Positions 53,941 to 63,250 of a stretch of DNA of 64,000 nucleotides are shown here, piece by piece. The first letter of the stretch is position 1, and each line of letters opens with the position of its first letter. Source of the DNA: Gammaproteobacteria bacterium RIFOXYD12_FULL_61_37 (GTDB lineage: Bacteria; Pseudomonadota; Gammaproteobacteria; Chromatiales; Chromatiaceae); contig MGZB01000001.1 of NCBI GenBank assembly GCA_001801995.1, positions 186,001-250,000 of the forward strand, in the 5' to 3' direction. The notes beneath the pieces were generated by a model, which saw only the letters and a list, made by a program, of their open reading frames with translations, did no database searches and had not been told where the DNA came from. Made by a program: the position numbers and the translations under genes.

Positions 53941-55083
53941 TTGCCGACGCCTATCCATATCTCCCGCCACCTTGGCATCGCCGGCTATCGGGAACTGGAG
54001 CCGGAGTGGCGGCGGCTTGCGGGCGAATCGGCAACCCACTTCCTTCATCACCCCGCCTGGTACGGGGCCAAGCTGCTGGCCTGCGAAGATGACCCCGAGT
54101 CCGTCATCTTTCTCAGTTTCCACTATGAGGGCAACCTGATCGCCGTCGTGCCCCTGAAGCAGGGATTCAAGACCTTAATGCGGTTCGGCCTCGCCTTGAA
54201 CTACAGTTTTTGGGAGATCTACTACCCCAACGAGATGGGGCTTTGCGACATCACCCTGGACAATCGGTTTGCGGGGGCTTCCCTACTAATAGACGCCCTC
54301 ACAGGGAAACTGAATTGCTATCGCCGGTGGGACCTGCTGGAGGTCCCGCACCTGCCGCAAGGATCAGCCTTTCTGGCCCTCATGGCCCGCTCCCGCTGCT
54401 TCTTCACCAAACCCAGCCACGTCTCCAAATACCTGGCGATCGAGGGCGATTACGACGGCTTCATGGCCCGTTATCCCCGGAAATTTCACAAGAACCTGCG
54501 CCGCAAGCTCAACAACCTGCATGGCATGGGGACCGTCCGCTTCGAATATGTGACAGCACGGGAGGAACTGGAGCGGGCCTTCACCAATTTTCTGCGGGTG
54601 GAGGACGCGGGCTGGAAGGGGCGCGACGGCACCTCGATCCTGCGTCAGCCCCGCGTCCTGGACTATTACCGGCGGCTCATGGCGGGGTTCGATGCAAAGC
54701 CGGGAGCGACCGGCGGATCGGGGGAGGTTGTCATCCACCTCCTCTGGCTGGACGGCCACTGTATCGGCGGTCAATTCGCGCTTCATCTGGGAACGACCCT
54801 CTCCCTGCTCAAGATCGGTTACGACGAGCGTTACAGCGCCGAAAGCCCCGGTTTCCTGCTGGTCGATCAATTGATCCGGGAGGCCTGCGAGCGCAAGGGG
54901 ATCGAGCGCATCAGCTTCGTCACCGGCACCCAATGGATGGATGTCTGGAAACCCTGGGAAGAACCGGTTTTCAACGCCTATCATTTCAACCGGACCTTCA
55001 AGGGGCTGTTGTTGAGCCTGACCATGCGGCTTTATGAACGGCTCAAGCCCTATCTGCCATCACGGAGTCAGCCTGAATCATGA
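53941..55083 (+). CDS. GNAT / CelD-BcsL-type acetyltransferase (Acetyltransf_6)
   Basis: A 380-aa protein of the GNAT/FemAB-like group seen in exopolysaccharide loci. Landmarks are EWRRLAGESATHFLHHPAWY near residue 20, RYPRKFHKNLRRKLNNL near residue 180 and KIGYDERYSAESPGFLLVDQ near residue 297. It probably transfers an acyl or aminoacyl group to the glycan. The start is TTG 53941, with AAAGGA 9 bp before it. No ATG fits the N-terminus. The stop overlaps the carbamoyltransferase ATG. Confidence 0.82.
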   Translation: MPTPIHISRHLGIAGYRELEPEWRRLAGESATHFLHHPAWYGAKLLACEDDPESVIFLSFHYEGNLIAVVPLKQGFKTLMRFGLALNYSFWEIYYPNEMGLCDITLDNRFAGASLLIDALTGKLNCYRRWDLLEVPHLPQGSAFLALMARSRCFFTKPSHVSKYLAIEGDYDGFMARYPRKFHKNLRRKLNNLHGMGTVRFEYVTAREELERAFTNFLRVEDAGWKGRDGTSILRQPRVLDYYRRLMAGFDAKPGATGGSGEVVIHLLWLDGHCIGGQFALHLGTTLSLLKIGYDERYSAESPGFLLVDQLIREACERKGIERISFVTGTQWMDVWKPWEEPVFNAYHFNRTFKGLLLSLTMRLYERLKPYLPSRSQPES

Positions 55084-56768
55084 ACATTCTCGGGATCAAT
55101 TACGCCTTCCACGACTCCTCGGCCTGCGTCCTCAAGGACGGCCAGTTGCTGGTTGCCATCGAGGAGGAACGGCTGTCGCGGCAGAAACACACCCAGGAGT
55201 TCCCCCATCGGGCCATCCAGCGCTGTCTGCAAACGGCCGGGATGACGCCGGACGATATCGACATCATCGCCTTTTCCATCCAACCCACATTGCACCTGGC
55301 GACCAAGGCCCTCTACGCAGCCCGGCACCTCAACAAGGCCCTGCCTTTCCTGAACCACGAGTTCGTCTGGGGCTGGGCCCGTCAAAGAACCATCGGCAAG
55401 TGGTACCGTTCCCTTTGGGGCAACAAAGAAAGTCGGCCGCGCATCGAATGGGTCAACCACCACCTCTCCCATGTGGCCGGCACCTTCCTGGTCTCGCCCT
55501 ACGAGGAGGCGGCCCTGCTCTCCATCGACGGCTCCGGCGAATGGGCCACGGCCTTCCTGGGTTACGGCCAGGGGACCCGGATCACCGAATACACCCAGTC
55601 CTTCTTCCCCCACTCCCTGGGCTCGGTCTACGAGGCCGTCACCGCCTTCTGCGGCTTCAAGCCCATGTACGACGAGGGCAAGACCATGGGACTGGCGCCC
55701 CTGGGCGACCCCGACCGCTTTTATCAAGAGGCCTCGCGCATCGTCCATGTCACCGGCGAGGGCCAGATCCGCATCGACCTCTCCTGGTTCGGCTACCAGT
55801 TCTGGGAACACAACTATTGCAGCCCCAAGTTCCTGGAGACGTTTGGCCCGCCGCGCAAGGCAGGGGAGGGTTTCCAGCAAAACCACCTGGACACGGCCGC
55901 CGCCTTCCAGCGGGTACTGGAGGACGCCGCCCTAAAGATGTGCGCGGCCCTGCGCCGTAAGACCCAGGCAAGGCACCTGGTGATCGCAGGGGGCGTGGCC
56001 CTGAATAGCGTCATGAACGGCCGCATCCTGCGCGAGACCGACTTCGAGGACCTCTACGTGATGCCCGCCGCCGGCGACAACGGCACCGCCATCGGCGCCG
56101 CCTACTATGTCCACAACATCACCCTGGGCAACAAGCGTTCCTACGTGCATGACAACCCCTACGTGGGCACCTGCTACGACAACCCCCGCCTCGCCGAGAT
56201 CATCAAGGAGTGCAAGCTCAACGCCGTATATCACGAAGAGATCGAGGAGGAGACCGCCCGACTCCTGGCCGAGGGCAATATCATCGGCTGGTTCCAGGGC
56301 TGCATGGAGATCGGTCCCCGCGCCCTGGGCAACCGCAGCATCCTGGCCGATCCCACCAAACCGCACATGAAGGACAAGATCAACGCCGAGGTGAAGCACC
56401 GCGAGGCCTACCGCCCCTTCGCCCCCTCGGTCCCGGTCGAGCACCTGCAAGCCTATTTCGACATCAAAGTCGAGGTCCCCTTCATGCTCAAGGTCTGCCA
56501 GGTGCGGGAGGAGAAAAAGCCCGTCCTGCAGGCCATCACCCATGTGGACGGCAGCGCCCGCGTCCAGTCGGTGCGGGCCGAGATCAACCCCCGTTACCAT
56601 AAATTGATGATGGAGTTCGGCAAGCTGTCGGGCGTCCCCGTCGTCTTGAACACCAGCTTTAACATCATGGGCGAGCCCATCGTCGAATCGCCCTACGACG
56701 CCATCCGCTGCTTCTTCTCCACCGGGCTCGACGTGCTGGTGCTGGGTAATTACGTAATCGGCAAGTGA
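55080..56768 (+). CDS. Carbamoyltransferase (NodU/CmcH family)
   Basis: A 562-aa enzyme. The N-terminal Kae1-like domain has [40 protein letters not shown] near residue 125 and [16 protein letters not shown]. The C-terminal YrdC-like part has [19 protein letters not shown] near residue 415 and [19 protein letters not shown] near residue 523. The family makes carbamoyl-adenylate and transfers it to hydroxyl groups, in Nod factors, antibiotics or polysaccharides. With the upstream acyltransferase it probably decorates the exported glycan. Confidence 0.93.
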   Translation: MNILGINYAFHDSSACVLKDGQLLVAIEEERLSRQKHTQEFPHRAIQRCLQTAGMTPDDIDIIAFSIQPTLHLATKALYAARHLNKALPFLNHEFVWGWARQRTIGKWYRSLWGNKESRPRIEWVNHHLSHVAGTFLVSPYEEAALLSIDGSGEWATAFLGYGQGTRITEYTQSFFPHSLGSVYEAVTAFCGFKPMYDEGKTMGLAPLGDPDRFYQEASRIVHVTGEGQIRIDLSWFGYQFWEHNYCSPKFLETFGPPRKAGEGFQQNHLDTAAAFQRVLEDAALKMCAALRRKTQARHLVIAGGVALNSVMNGRILRETDFEDLYVMPAAGDNGTAIGAAYYVHNITLGNKRSYVHDNPYVGTCYDNPRLAEIIKECKLNAVYHEEIEEETARLLAEGNIIGWFQGCMEIGPRALGNRSILADPTKPHMKDKINAEVKHREAYRPFAPSVPVEHLQAYFDIKVEVPFMLKVCQVREEKKPVLQAITHVDGSARVQSVRAEINPRYHKLMMEFGKLSGVPVVLNTSFNIMGEPIVESPYDAIRCFFSTGLDVLVLGNYVIGK

Positions 56769-56820
56769 GAATGAGGGCAAAAGTAGTCACTGCCATATTC
56801 CTGAAAGGATGTTTTGCTCC

Positions 56821-57225
56821 ATGACCCTTCGAGCGCCCTGTTACAAAGCGGTCCTGTTCTGGTTTCTCCTGGCGCTGGGGTTCTATCCCGCCTTCGCCCT
56901 GATCAACCTGGCCCTCTTCGGGACGGGGGGCGATGTGCTGCTGCCCTCCCTGGACGCCCATCCCAGCAAGCGTTTTTTGCTGCCCTTCCTGCTCGACGAC
57001 TGGCTCCAGTCCCTGCCCGCCGGGGCGGCGCTCGCCACCCTGGTGGTCTTGATCCCCCGGTTGCTTCTCCGCCCCTGGCTCGCCTGGCTGGCGCTCAATC
57101 TGACGATCATCGCCCTCTGCGGCCTGATCTTCTCCCTCCATTGGGATCTCTACGCGGCGCCGTTGCTGCTGGGCAATCTCTTTTTCCTGGCCGGGCGGCC
57201 CTGGAAAATGGGCGAGGAATCGTAG
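56821..57225 (+). CDS. Small membrane protein of unknown function
   Basis: A 134-aa protein with three or four hydrophobic segments (AVLFWFLLALGFYPAFALIN; ALATLVVLIPRLLL; LALNLTIIALCGLIF). No family recognised. ATG 56821 is 11 bp after GAAAGGA. ATG 56809 is also possible but sits directly on the ribosome site. Its stop abuts the start of the caspase-like gene. It may be a membrane partner in polysaccharide export. Confidence 0.65.
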   Translation: MTLRAPCYKAVLFWFLLALGFYPAFALINLALFGTGGDVLLPSLDAHPSKRFLLPFLLDDWLQSLPAGAALATLVVLIPRLLLRPWLAWLALNLTIIALCGLIFSLHWDLYAAPLLLGNLFFLAGRPWKMGEES

Positions 57226-58710
57226 ATGGTCTTCTCGTTGTCTTCGTATATTCACCCTAATCTTGTAGGTTGGGTTAGGCGGTATTCCCGCCGTAACCCA
57301 ACAGGCAGCGCCGGGTGGCTCCTGCTCCTCGCACTCTTTTTTATTTCGGCACAGGCCCAGGAATCCGTCCTGCTCATCGGCGGGGGGGATCAGTTGACCC
57401 AGTCGCAGATCTCCATCGAGAAGAACAGCGCCTGGATCCTGTCGTACCTGAAGGGCTACCCCGTCCAGATCCTCTACACGGATGGCAACGACCCGGCCTC
57501 CGATGTCTTCCAGGTCATAGAGCCCCAATCGACCCTCGACCGCTTGAATCTCCTCTTCGCTGACAGGGATGAGCTGCACAGGTACACAAACAGCTGCCTG
57601 GGCAATGGGGTGGAGCCCTCGACGGCCGCGAGTGCCAAGGGGAGGCTTGCCCAGTTGCTCTCCGGGCAGGGCCCGGACCGGGGCCTGACCCTCATCTATC
57701 AGGGCCATGGGGACTTCTCACCCCAGGGCACCAACAACAATTACCTGCGCCTCTGGGGAGAGACCCGGCTGCCGGCGCTAGAGTTGTCGCGGATACTTGC
57801 CGACAACAACCGGGGCAGCCGTTTCCGGTTCCTTTTCACCCAGTGCTTCTCCGGCTCCTTCGCCCGGCTCATCTACCGGGAGATGGACCCGAAACAGGGA
57901 CTGACGGTCGACACCCGCTGCGGCTTCGTCTCTCAGCTCGAATTCCTCCCCTCCGAGGGCTGCACCCCTTCGGTGAACGAGGCGGGCTACCGCGACTACT
58001 CCACCTATTTCTTCGAGGCCATGAACGGCGTCCGCCGCACCGGCGAGCCCTTGCCCGAGGCCCCGGACTTCAATCGTGACGGACGGGTCAGCCTGCGGGA
58101 GGCCCATCTCTATACCCTGAGAAACGCCCACAGCGTCGATTACTCCACGGCGACCAGCGAGGACTATCTGCACCGCTGGGCCAAGTGGTACAGCCGCTGG
58201 CTCCCCGCCAGGGTGGACAAGGAGAACGACTATTACCGGGCAGCCGCGAAGATCGCCGGGGGCATCAGCGGCGGCTTGCTGGAATCTCCCGCGGAACGCC
58301 ACGCCCTGCTGGCGCGCAAGCGGGCCGAGTTCCATCAGATGGAACAGGCATTGACGGCGAGCCAGGCCGAGTACCGGAAACAGAGGTCCGAACTGGCGCA
58401 ATCCCTGAAGAACCAATGGCCCTGGCTGCCCGGCCATGCCAAGGGAACCGATGCCAGGGAGACGGAGTTCAAGGCCATCCAGGCCCAGCTCGACAGGCAG
58501 CTCACCGGGAGCCGGTTCCTCGAACTCAGGACAGCCATCCATCGTGACCTGCCGCGAAAGACGGATCTGGAGCGGGAGATCGCCCAGATCGTCAAGATCG
58601 ACCGCATGCTGGAACTGGCCCGGTTCCGGGCCCTGTTCGACCGCCTGGCGAGCGACACAGAGAAGGCCGAATACCAGCGGCTCCTCGCTTGCGAAGACAG
58701 CTTCCTCTGA
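57226..58710 (+). CDS. Secreted caspase-like (clan CD) peptidase with an EF-hand loop
   Basis: A 494-aa protein. After an odd 30-residue N-terminus comes a signal helix (GWLLLLALFFISAQAQ) and a caspase-like fold: ESVLLIGGGDQLTQSQ, the catalytic His161 in IYQGHGDFSP and Cys207 in FLFTQCFSGSF. Further on, DFNRDGRVSLREAH is a complete 12-residue EF-hand loop (D-x-N-x-D-G-x-V-S-x-x-E), so calcium may control it. The C-terminal 130 residues are charged and helical. It lies in a polysaccharide operon and is probably periplasmic. ATG 57226 has GAGGA 8 bp upstream. A REP-like repeat forms part of its leader. Confidence 0.82.
   Translation: MVFSLSSYIHPNLVGWVRRYSRRNPTGSAGWLLLLALFFISAQAQESVLLIGGGDQLTQSQISIEKNSAWILSYLKGYPVQILYTDGNDPASDVFQVIEPQSTLDRLNLLFADRDELHRYTNSCLGNGVEPSTAASAKGRLAQLLSGQGPDRGLTLIYQGHGDFSPQGTNNNYLRLWGETRLPALELSRILADNNRGSRFRFLFTQCFSGSFARLIYREMDPKQGLTVDTRCGFVSQLEFLPSEGCTPSVNEAGYRDYSTYFFEAMNGVRRTGEPLPEAPDFNRDGRVSLREAHLYTLRNAHSVDYSTATSEDYLHRWAKWYSRWLPARVDKENDYYRAAAKIAGGISGGLLESPAERHALLARKRAEFHQMEQALTASQAEYRKQRSELAQSLKNQWPWLPGHAKGTDARETEFKAIQAQLDRQLTGSRFLELRTAIHRDLPRKTDLEREIAQIVKIDRMLELARFRALFDRLASDTEKAEYQRLLACEDSFL
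57269..57302. repeat. REP-like inverted repeat inside the caspase-like gene leader
   Basis: GTTGGGTTA at 57269 pairs with TAACCCAAC at 57294, with an inner GGCGG/CCGCC stem and one bulged base. This is the core of a common proteobacterial intergenic repeat (GTAGGTTGGGTTA...). Here it is translated as part of the N-terminal 30 residues of the peptidase. Confidence 0.8.
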
Positions 58711-58718
58711 ACAACCTC

Positions 58719-59936
58719 ATGAAGCTTGCCGTTCCCAGCTCACGCCCCTCACCTCCATCCCTGGAGGCGCAGCTAGTCATCACCCCTTCGGTCCCTGTCT
58801 GGCGCAAGGAAGGGAAACTGTTCTTCGACCGCAAGTTTTACGAAGGGATGTGTCTCTACGGGGAGAAGTGGCCCGGCCCACTGAAATGCGTCCTGTCGAG
58901 GTCGGATGCGCCCCTCCCCGATTTCGGCACGGTTGCTATCGAACTGGCCGATCTCCCCTTCGAATGCCGGGTGCTGGAGCCAGGGGAGCGCATCGGGGCA
59001 GGCCATCTGGCGGGGGCCGCACTGGTGCTGGCCTCGGGGGACGACTTCGATCAGCTCCATCTCAGCCGCCTTTGCGCCAGCATCGGGATCAAGTGCGTCT
59101 ATGTCATCGAGTACATCCCCGAGACGCGCCACCAGATCGTGGCCTTAAGCACACCCAATCCCCTGCGCCGGTTGCGGCGGCACCTCTACCTCTGGCGCGG
59201 CGAGCAAAAGCGGCTGCGTGCCTTCGCCCAGGCGGACGGGCTCCAGTCCAACGGCATGCCGGCCTATCGGGAATATGGGGGATTCCGGAACAACCTCCTC
59301 TTTTTCGACACCCGCGTGCATCAAGGGGAGATGATTGGCGAGGCCGAGCTGGATCGGCGGCTGGCCTGCCTCAACCAGGGCGGCCCCCTGCGCCTTGCCT
59401 TTTCCGGCCGCCTGATCCGAATGAAGGGGGCGGATCATCTGGTCCAATTGGCCCGACGCCTGGACCGGTCCGGCCTGGCATTCCACATGACGATCTACGG
59501 CGCGGGCGAGCTGGAGGCCGAGATGCGGGCCTTCATCGCACGAGAGGGCCTTGAGGACCGGGTGGCGCTGACCGGCGCGTTGGACTTTCATGAACGGCTC
59601 CTGCCCGATCTCAAATCCCAGGTCGATCTCTTCATCTGCCTGCACCGGCAGAGCGACCCCTCCTGCACCTATCTGGAGACCCTCTCCTGCGGCGTGCCCA
59701 TCCTGGGTTACGAGAACCGGGCCTTCGCGGGTCTGCTGGGGGAAGCGGCTATCGGTTGGGGTGCGGCACTGGAGGACCTGGCGGGGATCGGGGACAGGGT
59801 TCTCTGGCTCGACCGCCACCGCGAGGCCCTGGCGGAAGCGGCCCGGACGGGCGCCCACTTTGCCCGGAGTCACGGCTTCGAGGCGACCTTTCAACGCCGG
59901 ATCGACCACCTGGTGGCCCTGTGCCGGAACATCTAA
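58719..59936 (+). CDS. GT-B (family 4-like) glycosyltransferase
   Basis: A 405-aa protein with a GT-B layout. The acceptor half contains LFFDRKFYEGMCLYGEKWPG near residue 35. The donor half has GPLRLAFSGRLIRMKGADHL near residue 222 and QSDPSCTYLETLSCGVPILG near residue 315, a variant of the E-x7-E motif. ATG 58719 follows the previous stop by 8 bp but lacks a clear ribosome site, so coupling is possible. It likely adds a sugar to the repeat unit encoded by this operon. Confidence 0.82.
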   Translation: MKLAVPSSRPSPPSLEAQLVITPSVPVWRKEGKLFFDRKFYEGMCLYGEKWPGPLKCVLSRSDAPLPDFGTVAIELADLPFECRVLEPGERIGAGHLAGAALVLASGDDFDQLHLSRLCASIGIKCVYVIEYIPETRHQIVALSTPNPLRRLRRHLYLWRGEQKRLRAFAQADGLQSNGMPAYREYGGFRNNLLFFDTRVHQGEMIGEAELDRRLACLNQGGPLRLAFSGRLIRMKGADHLVQLARRLDRSGLAFHMTIYGAGELEAEMRAFIAREGLEDRVALTGALDFHERLLPDLKSQVDLFICLHRQSDPSCTYLETLSCGVPILGYENRAFAGLLGEAAIGWGAALEDLAGIGDRVLWLDRHREALAEAARTGAHFARSHGFEATFQRRIDHLVALCRNI

Positions 59937-61528
59937 GGGCACTGGTCTTTATCCTGGTGTTGGCGGCCATGGTCTTCCTCATGGCCGCCCGCTCCGCCTG
60001 TTCCATCATCGACCGCGCCGAATTCGAGCGCCAGCGTAACCTCTGGTTCATCCTGACCCTGATCGCCTTCCTCTCCCACAGCTTCTGGGTCTATGCCGTT
60101 GTCGGCGGTCTGCTCATCCACTTCACCGGACGGCAGGAGCCCAATCGAATGGCGCTCTTTTTCTTCCTGCTGTTCCTGATACCCTCCGCCCCCGCCGAAA
60201 TCCCCGGCTTCGGGGTGATCAACTACGTCTTTACCCTCACCCACATCCGCCTGCTGGAACTGATCATCCTGCTGCCGGCCTATCTCGCCCTCCGCCGCCA
60301 GGCGGATACCCTGCCCTTCGGGCGCGTCTGGGCGGACCGCCTGCTACTCATTTACCTGCTGCTCACTTTTGTCCTCTTGTTCCGGGAGCCCGATTCGAGC
60401 TTCACCAACGTCATGCGGGGGGGCTTCTACCTCTTCATCGACATCTTCCTGCCCTATTACGTCGCCAGCCGCGCCCTCCGGAATCTCCATGAGTTCAAAC
60501 AGGCCATGCTGAGTTTCGTCCTGGCCGCCATGGTGCTCGCCATCATCGGCCTATTCGAGTTTGCCAAGCACTGGTTGTTGTACGGCGCCCTAATCACCAG
60601 CATGGGCCTGGAATGGGACCTCTCGGGCTACCTGGGTCGGGCGGGCCTCATCCGGGCGAACGCCACCACGGGCCAGGCCATCGCCCTCGGTTACACCATG
60701 GCCGTCGCCATCGGCTTCTTTCTCTTCCTGATGGACTTCATCCGCATCAAAAGCAGCAATCTGGTGGCTGGGGAGTTGGTCTCTGCTGAGGTCCACTGCG
60801 GGATTTGCCGCCTCTCCGGCGGCCTGCTGCTGGCGGGCGGGCTCTTCGCCCCCCTCTCGCGCGGCCCCTGGTTGGGCGCGGTGGCCTTGATCATCGCCTT
60901 CATCGCCACGGGGCGCGGCGCCTTCCGGCGGCTGGTCGTTCTGGGTCTGGCGGGGTTATTGTTGCTGCCCACCCTGGAGTTCATCCCCGGCGGCGAGAAG
61001 GTCATCGCCCTGCTCCCCTTCGTGGGCACGGTGGAGAAGGAGAACGTGGATTACCGGGAGAAGCTCCTGCAAAACTCCCTCGTCGTCATCGGCCGCCATC
61101 TCCTTCTCGGCTCCCCCGACGCCCTGAAGGAGCCCGAGATGGAGGCCCTGCGCCAGGGAGGCGGCATCATCGACCTGGTCAACAGCTACATCGGCGTCGC
61201 CTTGGATTCGGGACTCGTCGGGCTGTCGCTCTTCCTGGGCTTCTTTCTGACCGTGCTCGCGGGCATCCGCCGCGGCTTCCGCCATCTGCCCGGTGCCTCC
61301 AGGGATGGAGGCGGTAGGGCAACGCAGGATGCCAAAGCTGAGGACAGGGACGGACTGCGCCGCCTGGGCCGCTCCCTTTTCGCCACCCTGACCGGCATCC
61401 TCCTCATCATCTTCACCGTCAGCAGCATCAGCGTCATCCCCGTGATCTACTGGTCGGTAGCGGGGCTGGGGGTGGCCTATGGGCGCATGCTGAGGAAAGC
61501 GGGGGGCAAAGGGAGTCAATTCTCGTAA
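59921..61528 (+). CDS. O-antigen polymerase/ligase-like membrane protein
   Basis: A 535-aa polytopic protein with about eleven hydrophobic segments and the O-antigen ligase pattern: RAGLIRANATTGQAIALGYT near residue 240, PLSRGPWLGAVALIIAF near residue 315 and the late periplasmic loop ending GIIDLVNSYIGVALDSGLVG near residue 425. It would polymerise or ligate the glycan made by the plus-strand genes. The first fitting start is GTG 59921, inside the previous gene. ATG 59972 would cut the first helix. It converges with the PerM gene, overlapping it by 13 bp. Confidence 0.8.
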   Translation: MPEHLRALVFILVLAAMVFLMAARSACSIIDRAEFERQRNLWFILTLIAFLSHSFWVYAVVGGLLIHFTGRQEPNRMALFFFLLFLIPSAPAEIPGFGVINYVFTLTHIRLLELIILLPAYLALRRQADTLPFGRVWADRLLLIYLLLTFVLLFREPDSSFTNVMRGGFYLFIDIFLPYYVASRALRNLHEFKQAMLSFVLAAMVLAIIGLFEFAKHWLLYGALITSMGLEWDLSGYLGRAGLIRANATTGQAIALGYTMAVAIGFFLFLMDFIRIKSSNLVAGELVSAEVHCGICRLSGGLLLAGGLFAPLSRGPWLGAVALIIAFIATGRGAFRRLVVLGLAGLLLLPTLEFIPGGEKVIALLPFVGTVEKENVDYREKLLQNSLVVIGRHLLLGSPDALKEPEMEALRQGGGIIDLVNSYIGVALDSGLVGLSLFLGFFLTVLAGIRRGFRHLPGASRDGGGRATQDAKAEDRDGLRRLGRSLFATLTGILLIIFTVSSISVIPVIYWSVAGLGVAYGRMLRKAGGKGSQFS

Positions 61529-62595
61529 AGTCGGCTGCCCATGTACCTTTCCACGGCGTGGCGCACCCAGACCATGGCGACGGCGGCCACGGGCAGGGCC
61601 ATGAGGATGCCGAAGAAGCCGTAGAGATGCCCCCCGGCCATGACGGCGAAGATGACCGCCACGGGGTGCATGCCGATGTTGCCGCCGACGAACCTGGGGG
61701 TCAGGATGGTCCCCTCCACGATCTGGCCGGTGATGAAGACCAGCGCCACCCAGGGCAGCGGCCCCAGGCCCTGAAACTGGAGCACGGTGGCAATCCCGGC
61801 CAGGATGAGTCCCAGGATCAGCCCCAGATAGGGGACGAAGCTGACCATTCCGGCCAGCATGCCGATCAGCAGGGCGAAGTCCAGCCCCACCAGCCAGAGG
61901 CCGATGGTGTAGATCAAGCCAAGCCCCAGCATGACCATCAACTGGCCGCGCATGAAGGCCCCCAGCATGGCGTCCGATTCCCGCGCCAGGCGCGCGATGG
62001 TGGGTTCGTAGCGCCTCGGCAGCAGGGCGTGAATGGCCGCCACCAGATCATCCCAGTCGCGCAGGAGGTAGAAGGTGATGACGGGGATCAGCAGCAGGCT
62101 GGCCAGCGTACCGAGCAGGGAGGCGCCGGACTGGGAGACGGAGATCAAGGCCCCTTTCACAAAGCCACCGGCGTCCTGCCAGTGCTTCGCCAGGACATCC
62201 TGGAACCAGCTCAGGTCGTTTAGACGGCCTTCCAGACCCAGATGCTGTTGCAGCCAGGGGAGGGTCTTTGTCTTGATCCAGTCGATATAGGCGGGGAATT
62301 GCTGGAACAGCAGGGAGATCTGACCTTCCAGCCGGGGCAGGATCACCAGGGCAACAGCCAGCGCCAGCAGCAGAAAGGCCGTGAACACCATGGCCACCGC
62401 GAGGCCACGGCTGATTTTGAGGCGTTCGAGCCGGTCTACCAGGGGATCGCCCAGATAGGCCAGGAGGGCGCCGGCCAGGAATGGGGTCAGAATGGGTGAC
62501 AGCAGGGAGATCAGCCACCCCGCCAGGATCGCCAGCGCCAGGTAATACCAATGGCGCGGGTCAGTCGCCCTTTCTCGCTCGTTCTGTCGCTTCAC
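61516..62595 (-). CDS. AI-2E family transporter / PerM-like permease
   Basis: A 359-aa membrane protein with the family arrangement of about eight helices: LISLLSPILTPFLAGALLAY near residue 25, YLGDPLVDRLERLKISRGLA, then PVITFYLLRDWDDLVAAI near residue 170 and GNIGMHPVAVIFAVMAGGHL near residue 305. Family members export autoinducer-2 or act in ion exchange. The exact substrate cannot be read. I chose GTG 62595, giving MKRQNERERATDPRHWYYL. ATG 62622 is an alternative. It overlaps the pgsA end by about 35 bp. Confidence 0.88.
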   Translation of the reverse strand: MKRQNERERATDPRHWYYLALAILAGWLISLLSPILTPFLAGALLAYLGDPLVDRLERLKISRGLAVAMVFTAFLLLALAVALVILPRLEGQISLLFQQFPAYIDWIKTKTLPWLQQHLGLEGRLNDLSWFQDVLAKHWQDAGGFVKGALISVSQSGASLLGTLASLLLIPVITFYLLRDWDDLVAAIHALLPRRYEPTIARLARESDAMLGAFMRGQLMVMLGLGLIYTIGLWLVGLDFALLIGMLAGMVSFVPYLGLILGLILAGIATVLQFQGLGPLPWVALVFITGQIVEGTILTPRFVGGNIGMHPVAVIFAVMAGGHLYGFFGILMALPVAAVAMVWVRHAVERYMGSRLYEN

Positions 62596-63130
62596 GTGCT
62601 CTTTTCCCCCAAACCCAGACATAATCCATGCCGCTCGACAAAGTAGTGGCCAGGGTGATCCAAACCAAGGCCCCGATGGCACCTACGGGCAACAACCCCA
62701 GCGCCTGATCGGCCACTACGGATACCACCAGCAGTATTTGCACGAAGGTGTTGATCTTGCTGACGATGGTCGGCTCGGCTTCCAGTTGTCCGATTCGCAG
62801 GGTCCAGATACCCGCGCCGCCGACGATGATCAGATCGCGCAACATCACGGCGGCGACCAGCCAGGCCGGCAGCAGCCCTAGCCAGCCAAGGCAGAGGTAA
62901 CTGGAGACCAGGAGCAGCTTGTCGGCGATGGGGTCGAGCAGCGAACCCAACCGGCTTTGCCAGTGAAACTGCTTGGCGAGAAAACCGTCCACTCCATCGG
63001 AGACGCCTGCTACCACGAACAGGGCCAGGGCCAGTTCAAACTCCCGGAAGAGCATGGCGATCACCACCGGCAGGGTCAGCAGGATACGGGCAATGGTGAT
63101 GAGATTGGGTATATCGCTGGCTCGCAGCAT
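62561..63130 (-). CDS. pgsA: CDP-diacylglycerol-glycerol-3-phosphate 3-phosphatidyltransferase
   Basis: A 189-aa CDP-alcohol phosphatidyltransferase. The motif D-x2-DG-x2-A-K/R-x8-G-x3-D-x3-D is seen as SDGVDGFLAKQF followed by GSLLDPIADK (residues about 44-71), with Lys in place of the usual Arg. It has four or five membrane helices. It makes phosphatidylglycerol phosphate, the first committed step to phosphatidylglycerol and cardiolipin. The DUF2066-pgsA-perM order recurs in gammaproteobacteria and some betaproteobacteria. A paralogue of unknown alcohol substrate remains possible. Confidence 0.87.
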   Translation of the reverse strand: MLRASDIPNLITIARILLTLPVVIAMLFREFELALALFVVAGVSDGVDGFLAKQFHWQSRLGSLLDPIADKLLLVSSYLCLGWLGLLPAWLVAAVMLRDLIIVGGAGIWTLRIGQLEAEPTIVSKINTFVQILLVVSVVADQALGLLPVGAIGALVWITLATTLSSGMDYVWVWGKRAREATERARKGD

Positions 63131-63250
63131 TCCGCTTCACCGCCTCCCGGTCAAGAAAACAGGGAAAGGGACAACGCTGCCCGCCGCGCCCAGTGCCGTC
63201 TGCGGGTGGCGGGAGATATTTTCACGGCCTATCAGTCCCATGCTAGGCAC

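Noticed and set aside
54210-55886. Frames of 275 and 272 codons overlapping the acetyltransferase and carbamoyltransferase
   Set aside because: Both contradict clear conserved motifs in the plus-strand genes.
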